In this document: one piece after another, positions 1 to 5,790 of the stretch
Layout: every line of letters starts with the position of its first letter
Position numbering within the stretch: position 1 is the stretch's first letter
NCBI GenBank assembly: GCA_002401635.1
Contig: NVTQ01000056.1
Span: 7,039-14,376 of the forward strand
Length of the DNA: 7,338 nucleotides
Direction: 5' to 3'
DNA from: Pseudomonadota bacterium
GTDB lineage: Bacteria > Pseudomonadota > Zetaproteobacteria > Mariprofundales > Mariprofundaceae
The notes under the pieces: model-generated
The model's input: only the letters and a program-made list of their open reading frames with translations
The model's database searches: none
What the model was told of the DNA's origin: nothing
Translations under genes and position numbers: made by a program

Positions 1-490
1 CAATATGTGTGACCTGATCGTGCAAATCTGATGACAAAGGATTGTTTCTCAAATCCTCTTTTACAGCCAAAACCTGCGCGATAATTTCACCTGCGGTTAA
101 ATTGGCTTCAAATTTTTGTGTGCCTGTATGACAAAAAGGGCAGTCCAATACACAGCCAACCTGCGATGATATGCATACAGTTCCGCGTTCAGGCTCAGGA
201 ATAAGTACAGTTTCTACGGTTTTGCCGCTTTGTAGTGAAAATAAATACTTGCGTGTGCCATCTTCGGAGCATTGTCGTTGTACTTGTTTAAGCGGCTGGC
301 AACATAGCTTTTCATTCAAGGCTGCGCGCAAATCTTGTGGTAAATTACGCATATCATCAGGGTTTAACACGCCTTTATTACGCCAATCCATGATTTGTTT
401 GGCACGAAATGCTGGAAACCCCCAATCAGAAACCATGTTTTTTAGCGTTTCCAAGTTTAGGGCTGGTAGTTGCTCAAGGGTCTTATTCAT
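1..490 (-). CDS. rlmN: RlmN, dual-specificity rRNA/tRNA adenine C2-methyltransferase (5' half, runs off left edge)
   Basis: Read on the minus strand from the ATG at 488-490, the frame stays open to base 1 and gives the first 163 residues; family members are usually about 350-400 long. The protein is a radical-SAM enzyme that methylates C2 of A2503 in 23S rRNA, and of A37 in some tRNAs in E. coli, in the cytoplasm. The 4Fe-4S cluster motif CxxxCxxC is seen as C113-C117-C120 (CVLDCPFC). Seven residues before it, C106 (in RGTVCISSQVGC) matches the spacing of the methyl-carrying cysteine of E. coli RlmN (C118 against C125). The N-terminal accessory domain (about residues 1-85) includes WGFPAFRAKQI, typical of the family. 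The second catalytic cysteine, near the C-terminus, lies outside the window. The start is chosen because MNKTLEQLPALNLETL begins the conserved N-terminal helix. The gene diverges from the ATP-grasp-like gene, and their start codons nearly touch. Cfr-type resistance enzymes share the fold, but the N-terminal sequence fits RlmN better. Confidence 0.95.
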   Translation of the reverse strand, partial: MNKTLEQLPALNLETLKNMVSDWGFPAFRAKQIMDWRNKGVLNPDDMRNLPQDLRAALNEKLCCQPLKQVQRQCSEDGTRKYLFSLQSGKTVETVLIPEPERGTVCISSQVGCVLDCPFCHTGTQKFEANLTAGEIIAQVLAVKEDLRNNPLSSDLHDQVTHI

Positions 491-504
491 GGTGCGTATG
501 GTAT

Positions 505-1614
505 ATGACAAGTCTTTTCCAATACAGAATGATTTCAGATAGCTTGTTGCGCGTGAATACTTTAGCAGCTTTAGAAGAAGTGACAATTAAACGTGATGAA
601 TTTGAGGAAATGCTCCGATTTTCCCGTTTGATGTTTCAATTAAAACAAAATAACCATTATATAACATCATTAAAAGACCAGCTTCCAACCACAGCAGATG
701 CCATGTTTGATGAGTCATCCATGCTTATGGGTTATGATTTTCATTTGACCGATGACGGCCCTCGTTTGATTGAAGTCAATAACAATGCAGGCGGTTTGTA
801 TACTGGTCGCGATAAGTGGATGAAACAGCCCTTAATTGCAGAGCTTGTTGGCACACTGGAAGAGCGTATATCACACATGTTTCCCGATACTTGGCAAACC
901 ATTGCCATTATGGATGACAATGTAACTGAACAGTATATGTATCCAGAAATGCAGTATTATGCAGCTTTATTACGCCAAGCTGGGCGTACTGTTTTTCTTG
1001 TAAGCCCTGAAGATATACAGTTAAAAGATGATGGTTTGTATGTGGATAATCAGCGCGTGGATGGCATTTATAACCGCCACACTGATTTTTACCTAGATAC
1101 GAGCGAGCTTGCACATATCCGCACAGCATTGATGGCAGGGCAGGTGGCTTTAAATCCACATCCACGTAGTTATGCCTTGCTGGGTGATAAATCGCGCATG
1201 GTGGATTGGTGGCATCAAGGTTTGCTGGAACAGTGCCTGCCTAGCGATGATGTTGCCTTTATTCGCCATATTGTACCTGAAATTCATTTACTTTCGGTTT
1301 GTGATAAGGCACAACTATGGCAAGAGCGTAAAATTTGGGTATTCAAACCTGCAGCTAGGCATGGTGGTAAAGGTGTTGTGCTTGGCAAAGCTATGAGCCG
1401 TAAACGCTTTGAAAGCCTTGATAATGAAACCACCGTGGTGCAATCCTATGTGCCGCCTAGCCAAGTCGAACATGATGATGTGTCATATAAATTTGATGTG
1501 CGTTTGTATATGCATGGCGAAACCCTGATTGCCGTTTCAGGGCGTTTATGGCGCGGGCAAGTGACCAATTTTCGTGAAGATGGTAGCGGTTGGGTATCGT
1601 TGAATATTATATGA
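505..1614 (+). CDS. ATP-grasp-like ligase of unknown substrate, possibly circularly permuted
   Basis: From the ATG at 505 this encodes 369 residues. In-frame alternatives are ATG 529 and GTG 553; none has a good Shine-Dalgarno sequence, so the start is uncertain. An in-frame ATG at 409 would overlap the rlmN 5' end by 82 bases and is disfavoured. Visible motifs are GYDFHL (76-81), LIEVNNNAGG (88-97), a lysine and glycine-rich loop FKPAARHGGKGV (280-291), VVQSYVPP shortly after, D331/R333 in FDVRLY, and RLWRGQVTNF (347-356) close to the C-terminus. These are the elements of an ATP-grasp site (ATP-binding Lys, Gly-rich loop, metal-binding acidic/Asn residues), so an ATP-dependent carboxylate-amine or similar ligation is inferred. 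The E-x-N-type metal motif lies before the Lys/Gly-loop, the reverse of the usual order. No signal peptide or membrane segment is seen, so it is probably cytosolic. Its stop overlaps the next gene's start. I recall uncharacterised proteins with the same GYDFHL...NAGG signature but no assigned function. Confidence 0.75.
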   Translation: MTSLFQYRMISDSLLRVNTLAALEEVTIKRDEFEEMLRFSRLMFQLKQNNHYITSLKDQLPTTADAMFDESSMLMGYDFHLTDDGPRLIEVNNNAGGLYTGRDKWMKQPLIAELVGTLEERISHMFPDTWQTIAIMDDNVTEQYMYPEMQYYAALLRQAGRTVFLVSPEDIQLKDDGLYVDNQRVDGIYNRHTDFYLDTSELAHIRTALMAGQVALNPHPRSYALLGDKSRMVDWWHQGLLEQCLPSDDVAFIRHIVPEIHLLSVCDKAQLWQERKIWVFKPAARHGGKGVVLGKAMSRKRFESLDNETTVVQSYVPPSQVEHDDVSYKFDVRLYMHGETLIAVSGRLWRGQVTNFREDGSGWVSLNII

Positions 1615-2312
1615 TGGATTTAAGTGTGGTGATGGTCATTCCTGTGCTCAACGAAGAACAATCATTGCGACAATATATAACTAAATTTAAAGCCTTGGAA
1701 AAAGATTGTTCTATCATGTTTTGTGATGGTGGTTCGGATGATGAAACATGTGCTTTATTACAGAATCATGACTTGAATTATTGCCACAGCCTGCGCGGTC
1801 GTGCTTTGCAAATGAATGCTGGGGCAGCTGCTTGTAAAAAAACAATGAAAAGTGATATTCTTGCTTTTATTCATGCGGATACACACATTTCTTCAAGTGA
1901 TATTGAGCTTATAAAAAGGACTATGCAGGATAGTTCTGTGGTGGGTGGGCGCTTTGATGTACGCTTATCTGGCAACAGTTCTGCATTTAGAGTGATTGAG
2001 TTTATGATTAACCTTCGCTCGCGTATTTCAGGGATTTCAACGGGTGATCAATGTCAATTTGTACGTCGTTCTGTATTTGAAGAAATGGGTGGTTTTCCTG
2101 AGCAAGCACTGATGGAAGATGTGGCATTTTCAAAACAACTAAAACGCCATGGTAAGATTGCTTGTTTGAAAAATAAAGTTGTCACATCCAGCCGTCGCTG
2201 GGAAAAGCACGGTATCATAAAAACAGTCATACTCATGTGGAAACTACGTTTTTTATATTGGTTGGGCACATCACCTGAAAAATTGACGGAGATGTATAGA
2301 AATGCTCGATAG
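1611..2312 (+). CDS. TIGR04283-type family 2 glycosyltransferase (rSAM/selenodomain-associated transferase 2)
   Basis: From the ATG at 1611 this encodes 233 residues of a GT-A fold transferase. The motifs in order are IPVLNEE (10-16, nucleotide-binding strand), DGGSDDET (39-46), RGRALQMNAGA (62-72), FIHADT (86-91, the DxD-like metal/nucleotide-sugar site), GGRFDVRLS (112-120), TGDQCQFVRR (144-153) and LMEDVAFS (167-174). This pattern is characteristic of the family called transferase 2, rSAM/selenodomain-associated, also annotated as an arsenosugar biosynthesis glycosyltransferase. The donor and acceptor cannot be read from the sequence. The start at 1611 (ATGATG; the second ATG at 1614 is possible) gives a 4-base ATGA overlap with the stop of the ATP-grasp-like gene and places IPVLNEE at the usual distance from the N-terminus. 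A TTG at 1590 would extend it by seven unconserved residues. The short hydrophobic stretch near residues 207-220 is too weak to call a membrane segment. The gene overlaps the next one by 11 bases and is probably translationally coupled to both neighbours. Confidence 0.9.
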   Translation: MMDLSVVMVIPVLNEEQSLRQYITKFKALEKDCSIMFCDGGSDDETCALLQNHDLNYCHSLRGRALQMNAGAAACKKTMKSDILAFIHADTHISSSDIELIKRTMQDSSVVGGRFDVRLSGNSSAFRVIEFMINLRSRISGISTGDQCQFVRRSVFEEMGGFPEQALMEDVAFSKQLKRHGKIACLKNKVVTSSRRWEKHGIIKTVILMWKLRFLYWLGTSPEKLTEMYRNAR

Positions 2313-2928
2313 AAACACGCTTGTTATCATTATGTGTAAAGCACCTGTGGAAGGAAAAGTAAAAACACGTTTAATGGCAAAATATACAGCCGCAGAAGCG
2401 ATGGCGTGGCATCAAGCGATGGCAACAACGGTGATTGAGCGCGCCAAAGGCTTGTTTCAAGATGTATGGCTGGCTGTTGATGATGTACAACATTCATTTT
2501 TCACCCCCTTCAAGCTTCCGCTTTATGCACAAGGGGAGGGCGACTTGGGCGAACGTATGGCACATATATTAGAACAAGCCGCGCAAGGAGGCTTTGAAAA
2601 AACATTATTTCTAGGAACAGATTCACCACATATGCTTGATAAACGTTTATTACAAGCTCGTGCAGCACTGGATGATTATGATGTTGTACTGGGTGCTGTG
2701 GAGGATGGTGGTTATGATTTAATTGCGATGAATCATGCTTATCCTTCTTTGTTTTCGGGTATTGCCTGGAGTTCAGAGCATGTGTTACAAAAAAGTGTGG
2801 ACACCGCCCAAAAGCAGGGCTTAAATTATCTAATTCTGGAAGAAAGTTTTGATGTCGATACGCCCGATATGCTGTATCGAGCGCAACAACTCGGTTGGCA
2901 AGCGCCTAAAATAGCTAATCCTAGTTAG
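2302..2928 (+). CDS. TIGR04282-type transferase, DUF2064 (rSAM/selenodomain-associated transferase 1)
   Basis: This encodes 208 residues of a nucleotidyltransferase-like GT-A fold, related to the MobA/CofC-type group. Motifs are KAPVEGKVKTRL (13-24, the N-terminal nucleotide-binding loop), GDLGER (80-85), LGTDSP (104-109, a metal-site aspartate) and EDGGYDLIAM (134-143), followed by SGIAWSSEHVL and a C-terminal FDVDTPDML. This combination defines the family called transferase 1, rSAM/selenodomain-associated, also annotated as an arsenosugar biosynthesis glycosyltransferase. It is very often encoded beside the TIGR04283 transferase, as here, and the two are expected to act in the same pathway; a role in activating or transferring a sugar is inferred from the fold. 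GGAG at 2288-2291 lies 10 bases before the ATG and can serve as ribosome-binding site. The start lies inside the previous gene (11-base overlap). The length is normal for the family and the gene is intact. It converges on the hotdog gene, with 66 bases between the two stop codons. Confidence 0.92.
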   Translation: MLDRNTLVIIMCKAPVEGKVKTRLMAKYTAAEAMAWHQAMATTVIERAKGLFQDVWLAVDDVQHSFFTPFKLPLYAQGEGDLGERMAHILEQAAQGGFEKTLFLGTDSPHMLDKRLLQARAALDDYDVVLGAVEDGGYDLIAMNHAYPSLFSGIAWSSEHVLQKSVDTAQKQGLNYLILEESFDVDTPDMLYRAQQLGWQAPKIANPS

Positions 2929-2994
2929 GTTTTAATGTTCGTTTTAACGGGGGGAAGGTTAAGCCTCTATTGATTTGAATGGCTATATTTTTGT

Positions 2995-3408
2995 TCAATC
3001 AATCTGTTGTACAAACCAGTTAAACACCCCTGTACATGTAGTTGCTCCTTCATTGTCTTTCAGCTCAACATTTACAGATATAGAAGCTCGACCTTTCTTT
3101 AAAAGCATTTCCTTGAACTTTTGCGCCAAGCCTTCTGAAATAAATGGGTATGCAGTCACAGACTGAAGGGCAGGCCTCCTAAATTTAATTTGTGAATCTC
3201 TCAGCATAGGAATAACTCTACCAACAAGTTCTGGAAACGCTGTTTGTAAAACTTCTCCGCTTGCAGTTTCAGCCAGTGTAAATTGCGCACTAGCATGGAT
3301 GGATTGAAGGTGGTTATGCACGCTTTCATCAAAGTGTAAGTGGAGGAAGCCATCATTATTTTTCTCTATCCCGACTTTTCTTACAAATGGTATTTTAATG
3401 ATATTCAT
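2995..3408 (-). CDS. Small hotdog-fold protein, thioesterase-like (PaaI/DUF4442 type)
   Basis: This encodes 137 residues, the usual size of a single hotdog domain. The main signature is NHLQSIHASAQFTLAETASG (32-51), which aligns with the N-H-x-G-T-[VI]-H-A-G-A-x-x-T-L-A-E-x-A-S-G helix motif of acyl-CoA thioesterase-like hotdog proteins. The C-terminal part (about 100-135) has the alternating hydrophobic pattern of the closing beta strands (ASISVNVEL, TCTGVFNWFV). Glu47 of LAET is in the position often used for catalysis. The glycines of the canonical GTVHAG are replaced here (QSIHAS), so activity or substrate may differ. The substrate is unknown, and hydrolysis of an acyl-CoA or acyl-ACP thioester is an inference from the fold. 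The protein is cytosolic; no signal peptide is seen. The ATG at 3406-3408 has a good Shine-Dalgarno sequence. The gene stands alone, with a MITE-like element ending 19 bases upstream of its start. Confidence 0.75.
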   Translation of the reverse strand: MNIIKIPFVRKVGIEKNNDGFLHLHFDESVHNHLQSIHASAQFTLAETASGEVLQTAFPELVGRVIPMLRDSQIKFRRPALQSVTAYPFISEGLAQKFKEMLLKKGRASISVNVELKDNEGATTCTGVFNWFVQQID

Positions 3409-3413
3409 AACGA

Positions 3414-3419
3414 CCTCTT
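3414..3419 (-). promoter_or_regulatory. Ribosome-binding site of the hotdog gene
   Basis: On the minus strand AAGAGG precedes the ATG of the hotdog gene by five bases. It is the clearest Shine-Dalgarno sequence in the window and fixes that start codon. Confidence 0.7.
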
Positions 3420-3427
3420 GAAATATA

Positions 3428-3600
3428 ACTATAAGGCATCTCGAAAAACCTAACTATTTCGTCAAACTTGCCCTTTTCGCACCTGACTGCGTTGAATAAA
3501 AAAAGTAATAGCGTTGCTATTACCCATTTCACCACGCCTTGTCATGAATGAAAAATGGCGGCGTTTGACTCGCGTGAGGTTTTTCGAGGTGCCCTATAGT
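3428..3600. repeat. MITE-like 173-base element with near-perfect symmetry
   Basis: The terminal 24 bases (3428-3451 and 3577-3600) are inverted copies that differ at two positions; both share CTCGAAAAACCT. The centre is a perfect hairpin, 3505-3523, with an 8-base stem (GTAATAGC/GCTATTAC) and loop GTT. Both arms are exactly 85 bases, so the hairpin sits at the exact midpoint. Further symmetric blocks lie between (GTCAAAC at 3461-3467 against GTTTGAC at 3563-3569), so the whole element can fold on itself. It encodes no transposase. TATA occurs on both sides (3430-3433 and 3595-3598) and could be a target duplication, but it is palindromic and falls within the symmetry, so the exact ends are ambiguous. 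This is the structure expected of a non-autonomous miniature transposable element moved by a transposase encoded elsewhere. It lies upstream of the hotdog gene and may carry part of its promoter. Confidence 0.7.
3505..3523. repeat. Perfect central hairpin of the MITE-like element
   Basis: GTAATAGC-GTT-GCTATTAC is a perfect 8-base stem with a 3-base loop, preceded by a run of seven A (3498-3504). Read on the minus strand, the stem is followed by a run of seven T. That is the layout of a weak intrinsic terminator for leftward transcription arriving from the kinase operon, but the stem is A/T-rich, so its strength is doubtful. Confidence 0.6.
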
Positions 3601-3701
3601 GATCCATAAATTGATTTAGCTTAGAAAAAAGCATTCATCTAAATGACACTTCATTGTTTGAAAACCCTCACACCCCAGGGTGGTCTCTCTGCCTTCGGCA
3701 T
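3601..3701. other. Non-coding spacer with two tiny dyads
   Basis: No open frame with a recognisable product is present. Two small self-complementary stretches occur, CACCC-CA-GGGTG (3671-3682) and TGCC-TTC-GGCA (3690-3700). They may belong to the larger C/G-rich repeat that follows. Nothing else was seen in this spacer. Confidence 0.4.
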
Positions 3702-3789
3702 TCACCTTCCCCCAACCCTCTCCCTCAAGCGGGAGAGGGAGTTTAGTCCCTCCTCCCGCTTGAGGGGAGAAGGTTAGGATGAGGGGTGA
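3702..3789. repeat. C/G-rich inverted repeat (bacterial interspersed-type element)
   Basis: The left arm (3702-3740) and right arm (3747-3789) are imperfect inverted copies around a short GTTTAG spacer. Each contains the CTCAAGCGGGAG core or its complement. The left arm is also self-complementary (CCCTCTCCC/GGGAGAGGG around TCAAGC), so the element can form either one long hairpin or two smaller ones. Blocks such as CCCTCTCCCTCAAGCGGGAG are, from memory, widespread in intergenic regions of many proteobacteria as a dispersed repeat. It begins 26 bases beyond the stop codon of the leftward kinase-HDOD gene, where it could protect or terminate that transcript. No T-run follows on the minus strand, so it is not a standard intrinsic terminator. 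The composition is much more C/G-rich than the surrounding sequence. Confidence 0.75.
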
Positions 3790-3814
3790 TATGGGTAAAT
3801 CAATTGCTGAATGA

Positions 3815-5773
3815 CTATATAATTTCTTCAGAGGATTCACTTGTAAACAAATCAGGAAATTGCAGACGTAAACGTTGTAGATCATGTTCCATTTGATTAT
3901 AAAACCCGACATCACTTACAGGCAAATGCAGGCTGCGATGCAGCAACTTTTTGCTTTCTGGCACATGACTACGCATATTTTGTTGCCAGATATTGGGCAT
4001 ATCCTCATCAGCAAGCATGCTTGAAAGCATGATATGAGATAAATGAACAAGCATAATGGCAGGCTGCACATCATTCGGCCATGAATCCATGCCATGCCAG
4101 CATGTGTGGTGATGAAAATAAATAAAATGATGAATGCTGCGTGGCAACTTCCAATGCAGAGCCAACATCATACCTGCATCAATATGTGTGTAACCCAGTA
4201 TGTCCCATTCAGCTTTTAATGCAGGTGTGCCTTGGGCAATGCTTTCATGAAGTAGCTTGAGCTTATCTTCATCCTCAATATGCAATATCACCAGCTTGCC
4301 AATATCATGTAACATACCAAATAAGCTTGCAGACTGACGATCCACAATCTGACTGTATTCACTTAAAGAGCGTGTGAATAAAGCAATCGCTTGGGCATGA
4401 AAATATAGGTATTGCACATCATCTTGTGATGTTTCATTACCAATTTCAGGCATAAGCATTTGCAAAATAACTTCTTGCGCCGCATCCATACCCAAACGCG
4501 TTAAAGCTAGGGCAATATGGGTTACAGGAGGATTACCTGGTATGGCATAGGCTGCTGAATTACACACTTTCAACACGTGGGCTGTTAAAATAGGGTCTTG
4601 TGAAACCAACTTAGCCAAATCAGATGCTGCGGCATCTTGATTGTTTAAAGTATCTTGAATTTGATACCATATTTCAGGAAGTGGTGCGATCGTGGCAATG
4701 CCTTGGCGTAAATGTTGTAGTGTTGTTACAGCAATAGGCGGTGGTGCGATTAAATCCAAAGGTGGTACATCAGGCATAGCTGGAGACATACTTTTAAAGG
4801 CCCAAAGCAGGGTGTTTTTCACCATATCTTCTTCAACATCCTCAGGCTCATGGAAATGAACCGAAGGCATGGTGCTCACAGTTTGATTGGGGCGATATTG
4901 CAAATCAGAAAAATGTTTAATATTGCTTTTTCCACTGAGTGAAAGCGGTTCTTTTGAGCCCAACTCAAGCAAGGCTTGGGATAATGCGTGGCAATCTTGG
5001 AAACGCTCTTCTGGATCTTTTTGCAAAAGCTTAAGAATAATATCGGATAACACATCTGAAACACCATCGTGTACATCCTGAGGTTTGGGCGGTGCTTGGC
5101 GCACCTGTTTTTCCATAATTTCAAATTCGCCGCCACCATTTGTTGAAAAGGGTAAGTGACCTGTTGCGAGTTTGAATAATATCACGCCAATAGCATACAA
5201 ATCTGAGCGTGCATCAAGCTTTTGACCAAGCACCTGTTCAGGAGCCATAAAATAATAGCTGCCCACAGGGTTATTGCCTGAATCCGTAATATCATCTTGC
5301 GCCAGACTGCTTTTGGCTAGCCCAAAATCCATAATTTTTATGCAACCATCATCACATATAAATATATTGGAAGGTTTTAAATCACGGTGTGTAATATCTT
5401 GTTCATGTGCTGATGAAAGACCTTGGATAAGTCCACCTGCGACTGTATGAACTTCGCCTGTGCTAAGAGCGCCATGATGTTTGGCATATTGCTTTAGGGA
5501 ACAACCTTTCAGCAACTCCATCACAATTCCCAAGCTTTCATTATGCTTATAAACACCTATAAAACGAATGACGTTGGGATGCTCAATCTTGCCTTGTGAG
5601 CGAGCCTCTCTTTCAAAGCGTTCTACTTGTTTGCTATCATGAACAAGCTCTTTATGAAGCACTTTGATAGCCACTTCTTCTTTTGTATCGTTGTGTATGG
5701 CACGGTAAACAACGCCCATGCCACCCCGTCCAATTTCTTCATAGAAAGTATATGTATGTTCTTTTTTCGTCAT
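3815..5773 (-). CDS. Ser/Thr protein kinase fused to a C-terminal HDOD domain
   Basis: This 652-residue protein has two domains. Residues 9-270 are a Hanks-type (PknB-like) kinase with every catalytic element: Gly-loop GRGGMGVVY (15-23), VAIK lysine K37, helix-C E56, HRD 129-131, N136, DFG 149-151, APE 177-179, D191 and R257. It should therefore be active. Residues 271-350 are a Pro/Asp/Glu-rich linker without a membrane span, unlike many bacterial kinases that are anchored and carry outside sensor domains, so this one is cytosolic. Residues 355-556 are an HDOD domain: PLPEIWYQI, DLAKLVSQDPILTAHVLKVCNSAAY (split at 385-397 and 398-409), ALTRLG, GMLHDIGKL (486-494) and HWKLPRSI (540-547). HDOD domains are related to HD phosphohydrolases and usually serve as non-catalytic regulatory modules. 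The HD pair (H489-D490) is kept here. The target is unknown. The start follows the trmO stop by 17 bases with no clear Shine-Dalgarno sequence, so it is probably translated from the clpA-trmO transcript. Confidence 0.92.
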   Translation of the reverse strand: MTKKEHTYTFYEEIGRGGMGVVYRAIHNDTKEEVAIKVLHKELVHDSKQVERFEREARSQGKIEHPNVIRFIGVYKHNESLGIVMELLKGCSLKQYAKHHGALSTGEVHTVAGGLIQGLSSAHEQDITHRDLKPSNIFICDDGCIKIMDFGLAKSSLAQDDITDSGNNPVGSYYFMAPEQVLGQKLDARSDLYAIGVILFKLATGHLPFSTNGGGEFEIMEKQVRQAPPKPQDVHDGVSDVLSDIILKLLQKDPEERFQDCHALSQALLELGSKEPLSLSGKSNIKHFSDLQYRPNQTVSTMPSVHFHEPEDVEEDMVKNTLLWAFKSMSPAMPDVPPLDLIAPPPIAVTTLQHLRQGIATIAPLPEIWYQIQDTLNNQDAAASDLAKLVSQDPILTAHVLKVCNSAAYAIPGNPPVTHIALALTRLGMDAAQEVILQMLMPEIGNETSQDDVQYLYFHAQAIALFTRSLSEYSQIVDRQSASLFGMLHDIGKLVILHIEDEDKLKLLHESIAQGTPALKAEWDILGYTHIDAGMMLALHWKLPRSIHHFIYFHHHTCWHGMDSWPNDVQPAIMLVHLSHIMLSSMLADEDMPNIWQQNMRSHVPESKKLLHRSLHLPVSDVGFYNQMEHDLQRLRLQFPDLFTSESSEEII

Positions 5774-5790
5774 GTTATGCCAATGCTATG

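Noticed and set aside
409..504. Upstream extension of the ATP-grasp-like gene to an ATG at 409
   Set aside because: It would overlap the 5' coding region of rlmN on the other strand by 82 bases, and the added residues look like antisense of RlmN with no conserved motif.
171..542. Rightward open frame of 123 codons opposite rlmN
   Set aside because: It is the antisense shadow of rlmN, which has clear radical-SAM motifs.
1590..1610. TTG start for the TIGR04283 transferase
   Set aside because: The extra residues are not part of the family fold; the ATG at 1611 gives the typical N-terminus and a stop-start overlap.
2911..2940. Dyad around CCTAGTTAGG at the end of the TIGR04282 gene
   Set aside because: The stem is short and interrupted, with no following T-run, so it is indistinguishable from chance in A/T-rich sequence.
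2969..3003. Possible bidirectional terminator between the convergent genes (stem ATTGATTTGAA / TTCAATCAAT)
   Set aside because: The stem is A/T-rich, carries a bulge, has a 14-base loop and is not followed by a T-run on either strand.
3616..3915. Leftward open frame of 99 codons across the C/G-rich repeat
   Set aside because: It runs through the inverted repeat and overlaps the end of the kinase gene in another frame; its translation is low-complexity and matches no family.
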